Shown piece after piece: positions 1-10,945 of a stretch of DNA of 64,000 nt; the first letter of the stretch is position 1; the number at the start of each line of letters is the position of its first letter. This DNA is from Malaya genurostris (lineage: Eukaryota > Arthropoda > Insecta > Diptera > Culicidae): NCBI RefSeq assembly GCF_030247185.1, contig NC_080570.1, positions 6,076,001 to 6,140,000 of the forward strand. The letters are read 5' to 3'. The notes below the pieces were generated by a model, which did no database searches, had not been told where the DNA came from, and saw only the letters and a program-made list of their open reading frames with translations. The position numbers and the translations under genes were made by a program.

Positions 1-2080
1 ACCACTTACTCCTTTTGAGAAGCAGACACTTTACGCGCGTCCCAAGAACTCGCGTCGTGGTGGTGTGTGGATTTTGGGATTTTTAAAAATAGACTACCAA
101 CTTGCGCTTTGGCGCGACGATTTCCTTCTCCTGCTAGCGAAGTTAATTATCAACGAAAAGAACAGCATGCCATGCTCATTCAACACGCAGTACAAAAAAA
201 AAAACGAAGTGGAACCACTTTCCAAATCGGTCGTCGCCTACTGGATTTCGGCGCCTCCGCACAGTGGAAACTGATAGCCATCGATGGTCCCGGCTAGATT
301 ATCGCTCAGTGTGTATGTGTGTGTGTAAATTTGAATACCCGCACAATCCAGTACGTTGGCGTATTCACGTGTGCAAGGGCCCGCGTTCAAGCTCAATCGC
401 GCTGGCAGTCGTCGTAGTAACCTGAGACCTTCTCCTAGAAAAAAGGAAAATGTGCTTACTGCTTACTTCGATAGCCGTTCGTCGAACAACAACAACAACA
501 CCAAAAAAAACTGTCACACAAAGTAACCCAATCCGGAGAAAATTGACTTTTTCACGCCTGCTTTGATCACAGCTAGGCCCCGAGGTGGCTTTTTGCCTAT
601 CGTTTTCACTTTCTTCCGATAACAATCAGCGCACAAACATAAACCATAAACTTCACACACAGCAAGCAATGTGCGAACGAGGCACGTTTTTTGTTTTTTT
701 TTTTTTGGTTGGTTTGATTCGTGTATTTCTTCCCACAACACGATTGACAACCTCCTTCTCACTCGGGGCGAACCGCCAATCAATCACAATTTGTCAAATT
801 AAAAACATCTTCCTTCACTGGCTGCCTGCCGTTGCCTTCCGTTTGGGCTGCTCTGTCACTCGACTTGCGGGCGATGATCAAACACCAATTAATGTAAACA
901 TCCCCGAATAAGTGGCGCACAACCGAACTCGCCAAAAACCTCCAGAGTGCACAAAACAAGAAAAATATTCACGTCCGAAATTGCCGAAAGTAGGCAAAGT
1001 GCAACGCGCGCGCGACGACGACGACAACGACGACGATGACGACGGTAACACACTGATCGCGTCAACGAATCAAAATAAAATGCGCTGCTTTCGCTGCCGT
1101 GAGCATGGGATTTTCTCATCAACCGGCTGGTGGAATGTGCGAGGGATGGGCTCTCCCGATCGTTTACCAAGTTACTTACAGAGATAGAGCGAGAGAGAGC
1201 GAGAGTGTGAGAGACAGAATGGAAACGTACCACAGCGAGAGATGTGTGGGATGTGCATCGGAGTTTTTCTTTTTGTTTCGCTGTGGCAACCGCACAGCAC
1301 CCTTTGATTGAGTTTTGTTTGACTGCCGGTGCACGATGAAGTTCGTATCATGGCCTGCTGAACTGGCGGATCGTTGTCAAGAGCGAGTGAGCGAGTGGCA
1401 GGCGGCCAATCAATGCGTGGAAGGTTTTTGTTGATGCATTTCTGGCCGCTCTCAGTGCGTGTTGGTGTTGATGGAGTTCGAACGGGAGGCAGAGGAGAAC
1501 CGGCGGCCGGAACGTTGATTTTTTGGTGGTTTGATTTTTGTTTTACTGTTGATGCCAAGGATTTCTAATCGCTGCAGTGCATGATCGGAATTAGAACTAA
1601 CTTTAAAATACGTGGACTTGTATAGTGCGGAAAGTATTCCGGTACGATTCGGTACGGTAGTAGGCATTCTGATGCTGCTTTGGTTTGTCTGATCTAATCT
1701 GAGAAAAAAAAATATGCCGCTCTGTGTTCAATAAAACGAAACTTTCTTTTATTTTTTAAATTTATATAGACTCAAATTCTATACTTTTTAAAAATAAAAA
1801 AAAATCCTCGGGATTAATCCACTACCTTTCATTCCGTGAAGATACGTTCTCATTACTAATAAGCAATGATTGAAGGACAGTTGATTCACAGACCGCATCT
1901 TCGTACAAAGTTGCTTACACCACCCTCCAGTAGACGCTACTGGATAATTGTTGAGTAAAGACAGATTAAAGTCGAAATAAAACAAATTTGCTGTTAGTTC
2001 AATCCAAGAGGCATTTTTTATTCATTCAGTTGTTCATTATTAGACATCTCAAAACTAATTACCGTTACTTAACTAAGCTG
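1..2080. other. Low-copy non-coding DNA
   Basis: I see no convincing coding exon. The sequence holds a short GT-rich tract near 308-327, short A and T runs, an ACG-rich run near 1014-1045 and a GA-rich tract near 1184-1212. Open frames on both strands are short, overlap each other and have low-complexity composition. It could be intron, UTR or intergenic DNA; nothing here decides which. Confidence 0.5.
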
Positions 2081-2091
2081 CATGAAGAAAC

Positions 2092-2720
2092 TACAAACTT
2101 TTGAGTTTGCTCCAGCCATTAGGGCTTGTGCAGACTTCGATTTGGCTGCCTTTGTCCAAGATGTTCAAAATTTTCTATAGTTGTAGCTTATGGTTTATAT
2201 TGAGAGATCTTTCTTCACGAGAAAGCAATACCGCAAGGTCGGTGGATTCGCCTCTTTCGTTACAACACAAACTCCACATGCTTAAGACTACTCAAAACAT
2301 CTTCGATGAAGTGACAAGATGCCAAATTAGACCAGAATAACGAAGGAGCGTCTTTGCTGCGTAGTAATGGTAACAATCGGTTCCTTAGTCATTCTTCACG
2401 ATATATTCGTTGTTTATCGTTCCGATAGAGATAAAGTTTTGACTTGTTCGACCACAACTGCGTATTGCCTACCAAACCAAATATTTTTTGGGAAACTTGA
2501 CCATTTTCTTCATCCTGAAATCGTTCCGTTGTATTCCGGAAAAATGATTAAAACCTTCCAGCACATAAGTTTCATCGTCCATTATCACGCAGGAAAACTT
2601 CGTCGAATATTTGCGATACAACTTACGAGCAGTGGTCGCAGCATGTTTTTTATCCTTTTCAAAAACGTTAGGCAGCGATTGAAGGTTTCGAAAAAAAAAT
2701 TGAATGCCTAGACATAAGTC
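2092..2720 (-). pseudogene. ITmDD37E-type transposase relic
   Basis: This is a decayed DDE transposase of the Tc1/mariner superfamily read on the minus strand. Around 2540-2600 the reverse strand encodes the first catalytic block with MDDETYV. Around 2285-2345 it encodes FWSNLASCH followed by a DV residue pair, which matches the second catalytic block of ITmDD37E elements (normally D-LASCHYS) with the catalytic Asp changed to Asn. Further along, a block with NPP and an Arg-Tyr stretch matches the region before the third acidic residue. Frames are broken by stops and shifts, so it is dead. A better-preserved relative lies at 18648-19861. A Transib-like element sits at 2833, just upstream on this strand, and may have separated the N-terminal part, which I cannot identify. 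Confidence 0.6.
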
Positions 2721-2832
2721 GTATGAATAGTTTCAACAGAGGCTTCGTGAAATTCTTTAAGCTTGTTAACAAATTTTGGTTTTTCATTTATTTTTCTTTT
2801 TATTTAGGAAAAGAGCCCAGCAGCTTCCAATG

Positions 2833-3972
2833 CACTATGGTCCGAAACGGAAAATCAGCGTGACAAAAATATGCTGCATTATTCAACATTACTTTTTTGT
2901 AGTTGGCGTCTTCACAAATTTGTTGTTTGTAATCAAATGGCGCTCCTTTTGATGAAAAAAGTTACTTGGGTGGTCCTTATTTAGATTGAAATCTGAAAAC
3001 TAACTTTCTTAATTGAACTCAAAAATTGTTTCGTTGTACAATAAAGTTGTAGGAAATTTTATTTTGAGCAACTTTGCTGAAAAAAGTACCTCTCTAGCTT
3101 TCCATTTGATCGAGTTACATAAATTTTCCCGAGTAAAAGTAGGGTGGCTCCTGAAGAATCACTTCTTTTGTTCTTACTTTTCTGTGAAACGTTATATGGA
3201 AAAGTTGTCTTCAGAAGAGTTGTTGAACTAATTATGTGTCTCATTTCTCGAATTAACAATGTATGGAACACTTGTAGAACTAATTTGATACTATTATTTT
3301 GCTAAAGGAAGTATGTTGATACGTTAAGGCGCAATGTTTTTGAGTTTTTTGAAGGCATTTTTAAGACTAATTTAAATAAGTTAAAAAAATAACACCCTTC
3401 CAATTTTCTCTTACATTTTTACCTTTATTATGACCTTTCAAAAACCGCATAGGATACATTTTTATCGTTCTGGCATCTGATGAATATTGATATTTAAAGC
3501 TTGGCTATTTTTTTCATGAAAAAAACAATAATAACTTTCTACTGGTAGCTCATATGAAAAAGCTTGGTTCAGCAAAATTGTGCACAATAATTAGTTCGAA
3601 TACTCTTCTGAAGACAACTTTTTCATATAACGTTTCACGAAAAAGTTAGAACAAAAAAAGTGTTTTTTCAGGAGCCACCCTACTTTTACTCGGGAAAATT
3701 GATGTAACTCGATGAAATGAAAAGCTAGAGAGCTGCTTTTTTAAGCAAAGTTGCTCAAAATCAAATTTCCTACAACTTTATTGTACAACGAACTAATTTT
3801 TGAGTTCAATTAAGAAAGTTAGTTTCCAGATTTCAATCTAAATAAGGACCATCCTAGTAACGGAGCGCCATTTGATTATAAACAACTTTTGTAAAGGCGC
3901 TAACTACAAAAAACTAATATTAGTTAGTGAAAATATTTTTGTCACGCTAATTTCCTATTTCGGACCACTGTG
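2833..3972. mobile_element. Transib-like fold-back element (non-autonomous)
   Basis: The 1,140-bp element has long, imperfect terminal inverted repeats of about 390-405 bp (roughly 2833-3238 and 3582-3972) around a loop of about 345 bp. The left end is CACTATGGTCCGAAACGG. The right end, reverse-complemented, is CACAGTGGTCCGAAATAGG. Both fit the CACWRTG terminal rule of Transib transposons, the lineage related to RAG1 and V(D)J signals. A 5-bp direct repeat CAATG (2828-2832 and 3973-3977) flanks it, which is the Transib target-duplication length. No transposase is visible inside. The 5-bp duplication argues against hAT (8 bp), Chapaev (4 bp) and CACTA (2-3 bp). Confidence 0.75.
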
Positions 3973-4124
3973 CAATGTTCCACAGCTTGCTTGCTGCCGA
4001 AACTGTGCTCTTTTAGGTTGATTTCCAAAAAAATTTGTTGTCGTTTTGCTGCGGTTATCGTAAGCTAGACGAATTTACGATATTTTGCGTTTTTTTAAAT
4101 GAGAAAATAATAGTAAAGACTTGC

Positions 4125-6240
4125 CAAACTTTCATAAACATTACAAACTGTTACTAGTTTCTGAAAGCTTTCATAAGTTTTGCGAAGCTTTCACAAAATC
4201 GTTTGGAAGCTTTTATAAAAAATTCTGGAAGTTATTACAAAATCTTTAAGAAACTTTAACAAAGGATTTTGGAAGCTGATATAAAAGCCTTTTTCAAAGG
4301 CTTTTGGAGAAGCTTTTGAAATCAGCTTTTGAAAGTTTTTAAAAAAAATTCAGAAGTTTTCACAAAAGCTTTTAAAACCGCATTTGGATGCTTATAGAAT
4401 ATTTTTGAAGCTCTTACAAAAGCTTTGAGATTTTTTTACAAAGGCTTTCGGAAGCTTCTACAAAATTTTAAGTAAATATTTTCAAAAGCTTGTAGAAGCT
4501 AACAAAATCTATTGAAAGCTTTCCCAAAAAATTAAGGAATTTTTTTCAAAAGTATTTACAGCAACTTTCAGAAACTGTTTCGAAGGCACTACTAAAGACT
4601 ATGGAAACTTTAACCAAAATTTTAGGAAGCTTTTACAATAGTTTTTAGAAGCTTTTACAAAAGCTTTAGAAGCTTTTACAAAAGCTTAAAGAAGCTTTTA
4701 CAAAAGCATTTAGAAGCTTTTACAAAAGCCTTTAGAAACTTTTAGAAGCTTTCACAAAGCTTTTAGAAACTTTTACAAAAGCTTTTAGAAGCTTTTACAA
4801 AAGCTTGTATATTTCAGTTTTTAGAAGCTCTTACAGAAGCTTTAAGAAGTTTTTAAATAAGCTTTTACCAGCTTTTAGAAGCTTTTACAAAAGCTTTTAG
4901 AAGCTTTTACAAAACCTTCAACAAAAGCTTTTACAAAAGCTTTGAGAGTCTTTCACAAAAGCTTTTAGAAGCTTTTACAAAAGCTCTGTAGCTTTCAGCA
5001 GTTCTTAGAAGCTCTTACAGAAGGTTTTGGAATCTATAACAAAATCTTTTGGAATCTTTTACAAATACTTTTGGAAGCTTCTACACAATTTTAAGTGTAT
5101 ATTTTCAAAAACTGTTGGAAGCCAGCAAAATGTCTTGGAAGTTTTCACAAATAAATAAGAAAATATATTCGAAAGTGTTTGCGAAAATTTTTAAATTTGT
5201 TTCTTTCACATAAACTTTTATAAGCTTTTACGAAAGCTTTTGCATACACTTTTGAATGGCATTGCAAAGGCTTCTCGAAGCTTTTACAAAAACATTTGGA
5301 AGCTTTTAGAAAAGTTAATGGAATCCCTTACAAAAGTAATCGTAAACTTTTACAGAGACTGTCGGAAGCCATTTACAAAATTGAAGGAAATATTTTCAAA
5401 AGCTTTTGGAAGCTAACAAAATCTCTTGAAAGCTTTTACAGAAACTACAAATAAAGAGATGGTTTTTTGGTCAATTGGTTTTTCGTCAAAACATTTATTT
5501 TTCGTTAAAGGCCAACGTTTCGAAGGTTATACCTTCATCTTCAGGGCAAAACGACTACAAATATTTTTCGTTCAAGTATGATGGTATAACATTTATAATA
5601 GTTGGTTGAACAACGGCTGCTCTAAAATAAGCACTCCCCACGCACATCGACTTCGATTGAGCACTGTTTTGACGAGAAACCAATTGACCAAAAAGCCATC
5701 TCTTTATTTGAAACAACATTAACTGGTCGCACCCGCATCAAAATAAACCTACAAGAACTTTAGAAAATTTATTCAAGAGTGTTTACAACAATTTTTAGAA
5801 GCTATTTACAACATTTTCTAGTAACTTCTCTCAAAGACATTACGAAAGTATTTGGAACTTTAACCAAGCTATCACAAAAGCTTTTAGGAGCTTCCACAAA
5901 AACTTCTGGAAGCATTTAAAAAAGCTTCTAGAATTGTTTACAAACGGTTTTGGAAGCCTTTAGGAAAGCTTTTATGTAAGCTAGAAGAAACTTTCATAAA
6001 AACTTTTGGAGCTTGTAAGCAAAATTTTCGGAAATTTAATCAAAGACTTGTAGAGTAAATTAAATGTGTGAAAACAAGTGTTTACAAACGTTACTTCTAG
6101 CACCTTTTTTGGAAGCTTTCACCAAAGCTTTTGGAAGCTTCTACAATTGTTTTTTGGAAGCTTCTACAGAAGCTTTTGAAAATTCGCAAAAAATATTGGA
6201 AGCTTCTGCAAAAGCTTTAGGAAGATTTTAACAAAGTTTT
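4125..6240. repeat. Degenerate minisatellite, ~22-bp AAGCTTTT-rich unit
   Basis: A long array built on a unit like TTTTAGAAGCTTTTACAAAA plus GC, about 22 bp. The unit is itself nearly palindromic because of the AAGCTT and TTTTACAAAA segments. The best-preserved stretch is about 4620-4990; both flanks are strongly diverged. A MITE-like insertion splits the array at 5448-5710. No coding potential. Confidence 0.85.
5448..5710. mobile_element. MITE inserted in the GCTTTT array
   Basis: A 263-bp element with terminal inverted repeats of roughly 40 bp: the left end starts CAAATAAAGAGATGG, and the right end finishes CCATCTCTTTATTTG. Both arms continue with a TTGGTCAATTGGTTT-type segment and end near GTCAAAAC. 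The flanks resume the 22-bp array. A target duplication is not clear (AAACTA on the left, AAACAA on the right), so I cannot assign a superfamily. On the minus strand the interior (about 5510-5550) carries CTGAAGA followed by a GAAGG/CCTTC hairpin and GAAAC. Confidence 0.75.
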
Positions 6241-8870
6241 TTTTTGTTAGCCCATCCCGGTATTGTTCAGATGTAATAAAACGATTCTATTGCACTTTTG
6301 TTATTTTTTATTGCACTCATGATAAACAAATTGCTGTAATCTTATTCCTTTTTGGTTTCGGCGAACCTTTTATAAGAAACCCACCCACGGCAGCACTGAA
6401 GTGTTTCTTTCGGATTTAGTAGCAGTTAGCCGAATCCAACCAAAATCTTGAAGGGTCTTGTGTAATGAATGATGGGAATGTGTCGTTTCAGACACTCCAC
6501 ACCTCGGAGAGTTTTGAATTCATTAACTTATATATAGACAACTTACAAGAATTTTTTTTATCCACAGCTGCAAATCGCTTACCAAATCAAAAATTGTCAA
6601 GTTCAATTTTCATTATCAACAAGAGGTAATTAATATTTGCGAAAGATGTTTCCGGGAGCTACTTAAGCTTAACATACGACATCATTAATTCCGATTTCAA
6701 ATCGCTCGTTCAACGTTCCAAACTCGTTTCTAGAACACCGTTTGTATTTATTTCGGCATCGAAATGAGCAATCGATAATCCCTTTATCAACTGGGGACAG
6801 ACTTAAAATATATAAACTTACCTGCAATACCCACTCGCAATCGGATTGTACAAATAGGCTTCTCAATATTCGAAAACCCGATTATTTTCTCGTTCCGCTC
6901 GTCACATTTTTTTCCGCCAACCGCAGCGAAATCGTAGGCAACAAAAAAAATGAAATGAAATCACAAACATAAATGGCAATTATCCGCGCTCTCTGTGTGC
7001 ACCATAAAAAGCATCGTCCCAAAGCCTCGAACAGATGATAACCGCACTGTGCAGATCGTCGTCATCGAGCGTGAGAGTTTGCAGTGAGAAGGTGGTAGTT
7101 GTTGGGGGGAAGGGCCTTCGTTCCATTCCGGACTTCCACCGGAGGACCCCCAACCGATGCAACGGTGCAGCATATACCAACTTTGGCGCGTTTGTTGTCG
7201 GAGTTGATGTCTCATGAATGGCGGCTGGCTTGCCATTCGTTGGGTGTTTATTTCATCAAGTTTACGATCCCCCCCCCCCCTCTCCTTTCCCCCCTTCAGC
7301 CATCACGACAACTCCTTTTGCAACATTGAAAGGTTTCCCTCCACGGTTTCCTTTCTCACTCTCGAAACCGAAGCGGACCGTTCCATTCATCGAAAGCATC
7401 TCGACGATCTCTCGAACCGCGAAAGGAGGGTGTGTGTGCGCGCGAAAAACCTGATTTCCACCGAAGGAAACTTGCAGCCGGGGAACGTTCCGGACTTGCG
7501 TAAAATAAAAGAAACACCGCATGTGCTGTGGCTCTGGCAACTGAGCAGGCTGTTCCCCCATACTACATTGTGGCAAATATCGTGCGTAGGAGGCCATGAC
7601 ATTTTTTTTTGCCGAATGTTATCATTTTTACTCAGGAATGGGTTGGTTTGGAAAGTTTCCACTTCGGTTGATGGAAAATGTCTGAATTTCTGTGATCTAT
7701 GGAAGTGGTTTACGATTCTTTGGAAATTAAAATCAACTTCGAAGCATAGTTCATAAAGCCAACCTCCCAACAACAAGGAGGGAATCGATTCCGACGGAAA
7801 CGCATCCGTGGGTTGATTTATGGATGCATGCATGCATGTATTCATGTGCTGTGTAGCACTTACTTTGACATACATGCATCGCATTTGTTTACATCACACT
7901 TGGCGGATGGCTTTGGTTCCGTTCGTTTCGAGGCGTGGGACGAAACCCGACGGTTTTTGACGGCTCCGAAAGAATTCCTTCGGTCAATATTCTGCACCAC
8001 GCAACCAACCAAGTATCGAACGAACGCGAAAGCAAAACAAAAAGCTGTGAATGAAAATAAATCTACGCGAAGAATTTGTTTGTTTGTAGTTCTTTATTGC
8101 TTTTGTGTCCCGATGATTTAACTAGTGCCGGAGGGTGCCGGAGTCAGTGCGCTGTCGAACCGACGATGAAAGTTATGATGGACAATATTTTTACGACTGT
8201 GTACAAAGTAATAAAAGATATGCTAAGTCCCATTTCAGACTCGAGCCGAAAAATAAGACATGACAAATCGAAACAAAGCAAGCCTTGCAAAAGTCGATAA
8301 AGTAGAGACGCGGTCACGAACGAAACGAACGCAATTGATTTCCCATCAAGTGTGCAAATTAGCTCGGAAGTAAAAACAAACACGAAGCCAATGAATTTGC
8401 AATAAATTTCAATGCAAAAGAAGAAAAAAGTTTCGCAACTCTCCCTCAAACCGCGCAGTAGAGCGGCTCAATTAAAAAACCGTTTAGTTCTCCGATCGTT
8501 ATCTTATCGAACGATGCCGTCGTCGCCGCCGCCACCGCGAACTGCTGACCGATTGTTTCGTTCGTTACCGGGGCACGTGTTGCTTGCTTCTGTGCTCTTC
8601 TGTGTGATTCCGCGCGTTTGCGAGCGCGGCACACCGAAAAGCCGCTTGTTGTTTACATTACAAAAATCCCGCTGCATGAAACTAGCAGGCCTTGACTTTC
8701 CTCCGAGCAGAGGGAGATCGTTCGCGGGAGCGTTGGCTTGCTTTGATTCTCAGCGCAGAGCGAGAGAAATTATTCAACTCTCTTTGTTTCGTCGGCCGCC
8801 GACCGACCTCTTGCGGATATTTGGCAAACTAGCGGGCGTTACGCGTTTAGTGCAGATTCAAACCCCTTTT
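6241..8870. other. Low-copy non-coding DNA
   Basis: No repeat array, transposon or confident exon seen. A C-rich run lies near 7268-7296 and an alternating ATGC stretch near 7823-7838. Open frames at 7214-7756 and 8412-9089 have no recognisable domain; the second overlaps the C1 exon antisense. Part of this stretch is probably the intron downstream of the C1 exon, since that exon ends in a splice donor at 8942 and the remaining C1 residues must be encoded further along the minus strand. Confidence 0.45.
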
Positions 8871-8899
8871 TTCTCTCTCTCTCTCTCTCTCTCTCTCGG
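8871..8899. repeat. (CT)n microsatellite in intron
   Basis: A pure CT dinucleotide run that lies about 40-70 bp inside the intron following the C1 exon. Seen on the minus strand it is (AG)n, immediately downstream of the splice donor. Confidence 0.9.
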
Positions 8900-8942
8900 A
8901 AATGCTTATGATTACAAGCAAGAAACAGAAACAAAAACTCAC

Positions 8943-9953
8943 CTGTTCGAGCCGCACACACCGCTGATGGCACGTGAATTCGCAGATCGCACAGCGCAGT
9001 GCCACATCCAGGCTGAGTACCAGATGACACTGCTGACAGACCCGGTTACAACCGGTGGCCAGTATGTGGAAGGTGTGCGTGAATCGTAGTTTCGCCAGTT
9101 GGGGTGCCGCCGCTTCCAGCAGCCGCCGTTGCTCGAGTTTCTTGGCCAGAATCAATTGCTGCAACTCCGGACTGGGCGGTCCTCGGCGTTTTTCGGCCTG
9201 GGAGCCAATATTCTTTGGTGTCAGTGTGATAATTCGAGCGTCGTGAAAATTCTGCACCCTATTCGGGTCCCGATTGAGATTCGCCAAAACCTTGGACTGC
9301 TGCTGCTGCTGCTGCTCGGCATCGATGTAGGGAATGCTTTCGGTACTACTTCGGACCACATCCGGCTGAATCGGAGGAACCTTCAGGTGATAGTTACTGT
9401 TCTCATCACTTCCCTCCACGATCTGTAGGACAACGTCCTTCGAGGGAACCACCTGCGGCGGTAGGACATCGTAGTTTCCGTTTCCGTTTCCATTGCTATC
9501 CACCTGGCTCTGACCTTCATCGTCCAGTCGGATTAGTTCCTCCTGCTTGGGCTGCACAGCAGCCACCGCCGGTGGCTCGTCAAACGCAAACTTGACGTTA
9601 TTCAAATGTCGTGTCAGCTTGTCATTCTCCGTGTTCCGCGTGTAGGTGGTACTCTTTAGGTTCGACGATTTCAGTTTGGACTTCTGGATCAGCTGTTGCT
9701 GAAGCCGGTCCCGCTGGGAACCACCGCTGCCGCTGGTCCCGCTGCTACTGCCCGCACCATTGGGGAATTCTTCGCTGCTTTCATCACCGGCATTTTTCGC
9801 TTGTTGTGATGATTCGCTCTTGCCGGTCACGTCAAGTTCGTTCAAATTCGGATCGAGCAAACGTTGTTCGAGCTTTTCGGCTGCTGAGGCGGCACCCGGA
9901 CGCACGGGCCGTCGGATGGTTGGCAGGAGCTGATGCTTACCGGCCGGTACGGA
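8943..9953 (-). CDS. Internal exon of a C1-domain protein
   Basis: A 1,011-bp exon, exactly 337 codons, open throughout and phase 0 at both ends. The acceptor is a pyrimidine-rich CCTCCCCCTCAG just above 9953; the donor is CAG|GTGAGT at 8942-8937. Residues 1-290 are low complexity and probably disordered: Gly/Ser-rich and Asn/Gly-rich runs, a six-Gln tract (DNA near 9298-9316), and a Lys/Arg/Leu/Glu/Ala-rich helix-like segment just before the zinc module. Residues 293-337 form most of a C1-type module: H293, C306, C309, C321, C324, H329 and C332, spaced H-X12-C-X2-C-X11-C-X2-C-X4-H-X2-C. The X11 loop is shorter than the usual 13-14, which suggests an atypical C1 that may not bind diacylglycerol. 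The last Cys must lie in the next exon. There is no start or stop codon, so the gene extends both ways. I do not recognise the family. Confidence 0.85.
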
Positions 9954-10512
9954 CTGAGGGGGAGGAAACAGAACAAAAAATGCGGTGTTAGATTTAAAAT
10001 TGAATCGAAAAATTTGAAATTTCTAAAAATAATCCTAAAAAGAGATCATATTTTGAACTGCCATTGCCGAACTAATTTCGAAGTCCGCTTCGAAGCAGAC
10101 GCTGCTTTGAGCCGCCCCTGATTGGAGGAACATACGATTTGTGTTTGTTTCCGGCTTTTACCACCGGAGTTGAGTTTCCGGATTTTCAGTACTCGCTTAT
10201 TCTTAGCACAACCCACTCTGCTGCGAAAATGAAAAGATATGAGTTTTCTACATGCTGTGAATTACCCGAATCTCCCTGTGAGATATATTAAGCCAATTGT
10301 TCCTCGGTGGAATGGCCGATTTTATGAAATGGTTCATGCTCTGCAAAAGCACTCGGCAAACAGGTTTACAATGGACATGGGGAAGCAGCAGCAGGAAAAA
10401 GCCCATTGGAGCTGAACTTATCTAATTTCTTTCTCCAACAGGCATAAAACCTCCTCTTTTTTTCTACCAACAGATTAACAATATTCACATGGGACATAAA
10501 GTTCTTGAATCA
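9954..10512. other. Upstream intron / non-coding DNA
   Basis: This lies directly upstream (on the minus strand) of the C1 exon's 3' splice site, so at least its proximal part is intron. I see no further exon, RNA gene or repeat in it. Confidence 0.5.
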
Positions 10513-10514
10513 AC

Positions 10515-10925
10515 ACATGGGCTGAAAAGTCCCGGGCCTAACAAAGTGAACACGATTTTTTTGATTCAAAATTCATCATTTTATTCATCAACGTAATCTC
10601 TATCAAGAGCAACGCAATCATTCCAGCGCCGCTCTAACATTTCAATACCCCACTTTTCTAGAACGATTTATCTTTTGCCTCAAAATAGGCCCCAGTTTCA
10701 GCGATAACCTCTTCATTCGTGCGAAACCTCTTACCGGCGAGCATTTTTCCAGGTCTGCGAGAAGCCAGTAGTCGTTGGGAGTCAAATCTGGCAAAAACGG
10801 TGGATGCACGAGCAATTCAAAGTTCAATTTATGTAGTTTTGCCATTGTTTTGATTTACTTGATGAAATAAAATCACCATATGCAGTCGTTTCTTTGCTCC
10901 AATAACGCTATAAAATATTCACTGT
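10515..10925 (-). pseudogene. Mariner relic C (3' part)
   Basis: A decayed mariner fragment. Its left end carries a mariner-like terminus GGGCTGAAAAGTCCCGGGC (near 10518-10537). The minus strand encodes the C-terminal catalytic region, with HKLNFELLVHPPF followed by LPDLTPNDYW, which is the block holding the third Asp of DD34D mariners, and then a run matching AEVI-type C-terminal sequence in a shifted frame. It diverges clearly from the irritans-type copies at 10946 and 54993, so it is a different and older lineage. Sequence matching the region upstream of the second Asp continues to about 10925, just before mariner copy A, which may have inserted into it. Confidence 0.75.
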
Positions 10926-10945
10926 TAATAGTATTTGCTTTCTTA

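Noticed and set aside
4125..6240. Array considered as a CRISPR-like repeat
   Set aside because: Units are contiguous and degenerate with no unique spacers, and the genome is eukaryotic.
7214..7756. 180-codon plus-strand frame
   Set aside because: No domain, unusual composition, overlaps several other open frames on both strands, and no splice signals that I would trust.
8412..9089. 225-codon plus-strand frame overlapping the C1 exon
   Set aside because: Antisense to a well-supported exon, crosses its splice donor and CT microsatellite, and shows no domain.
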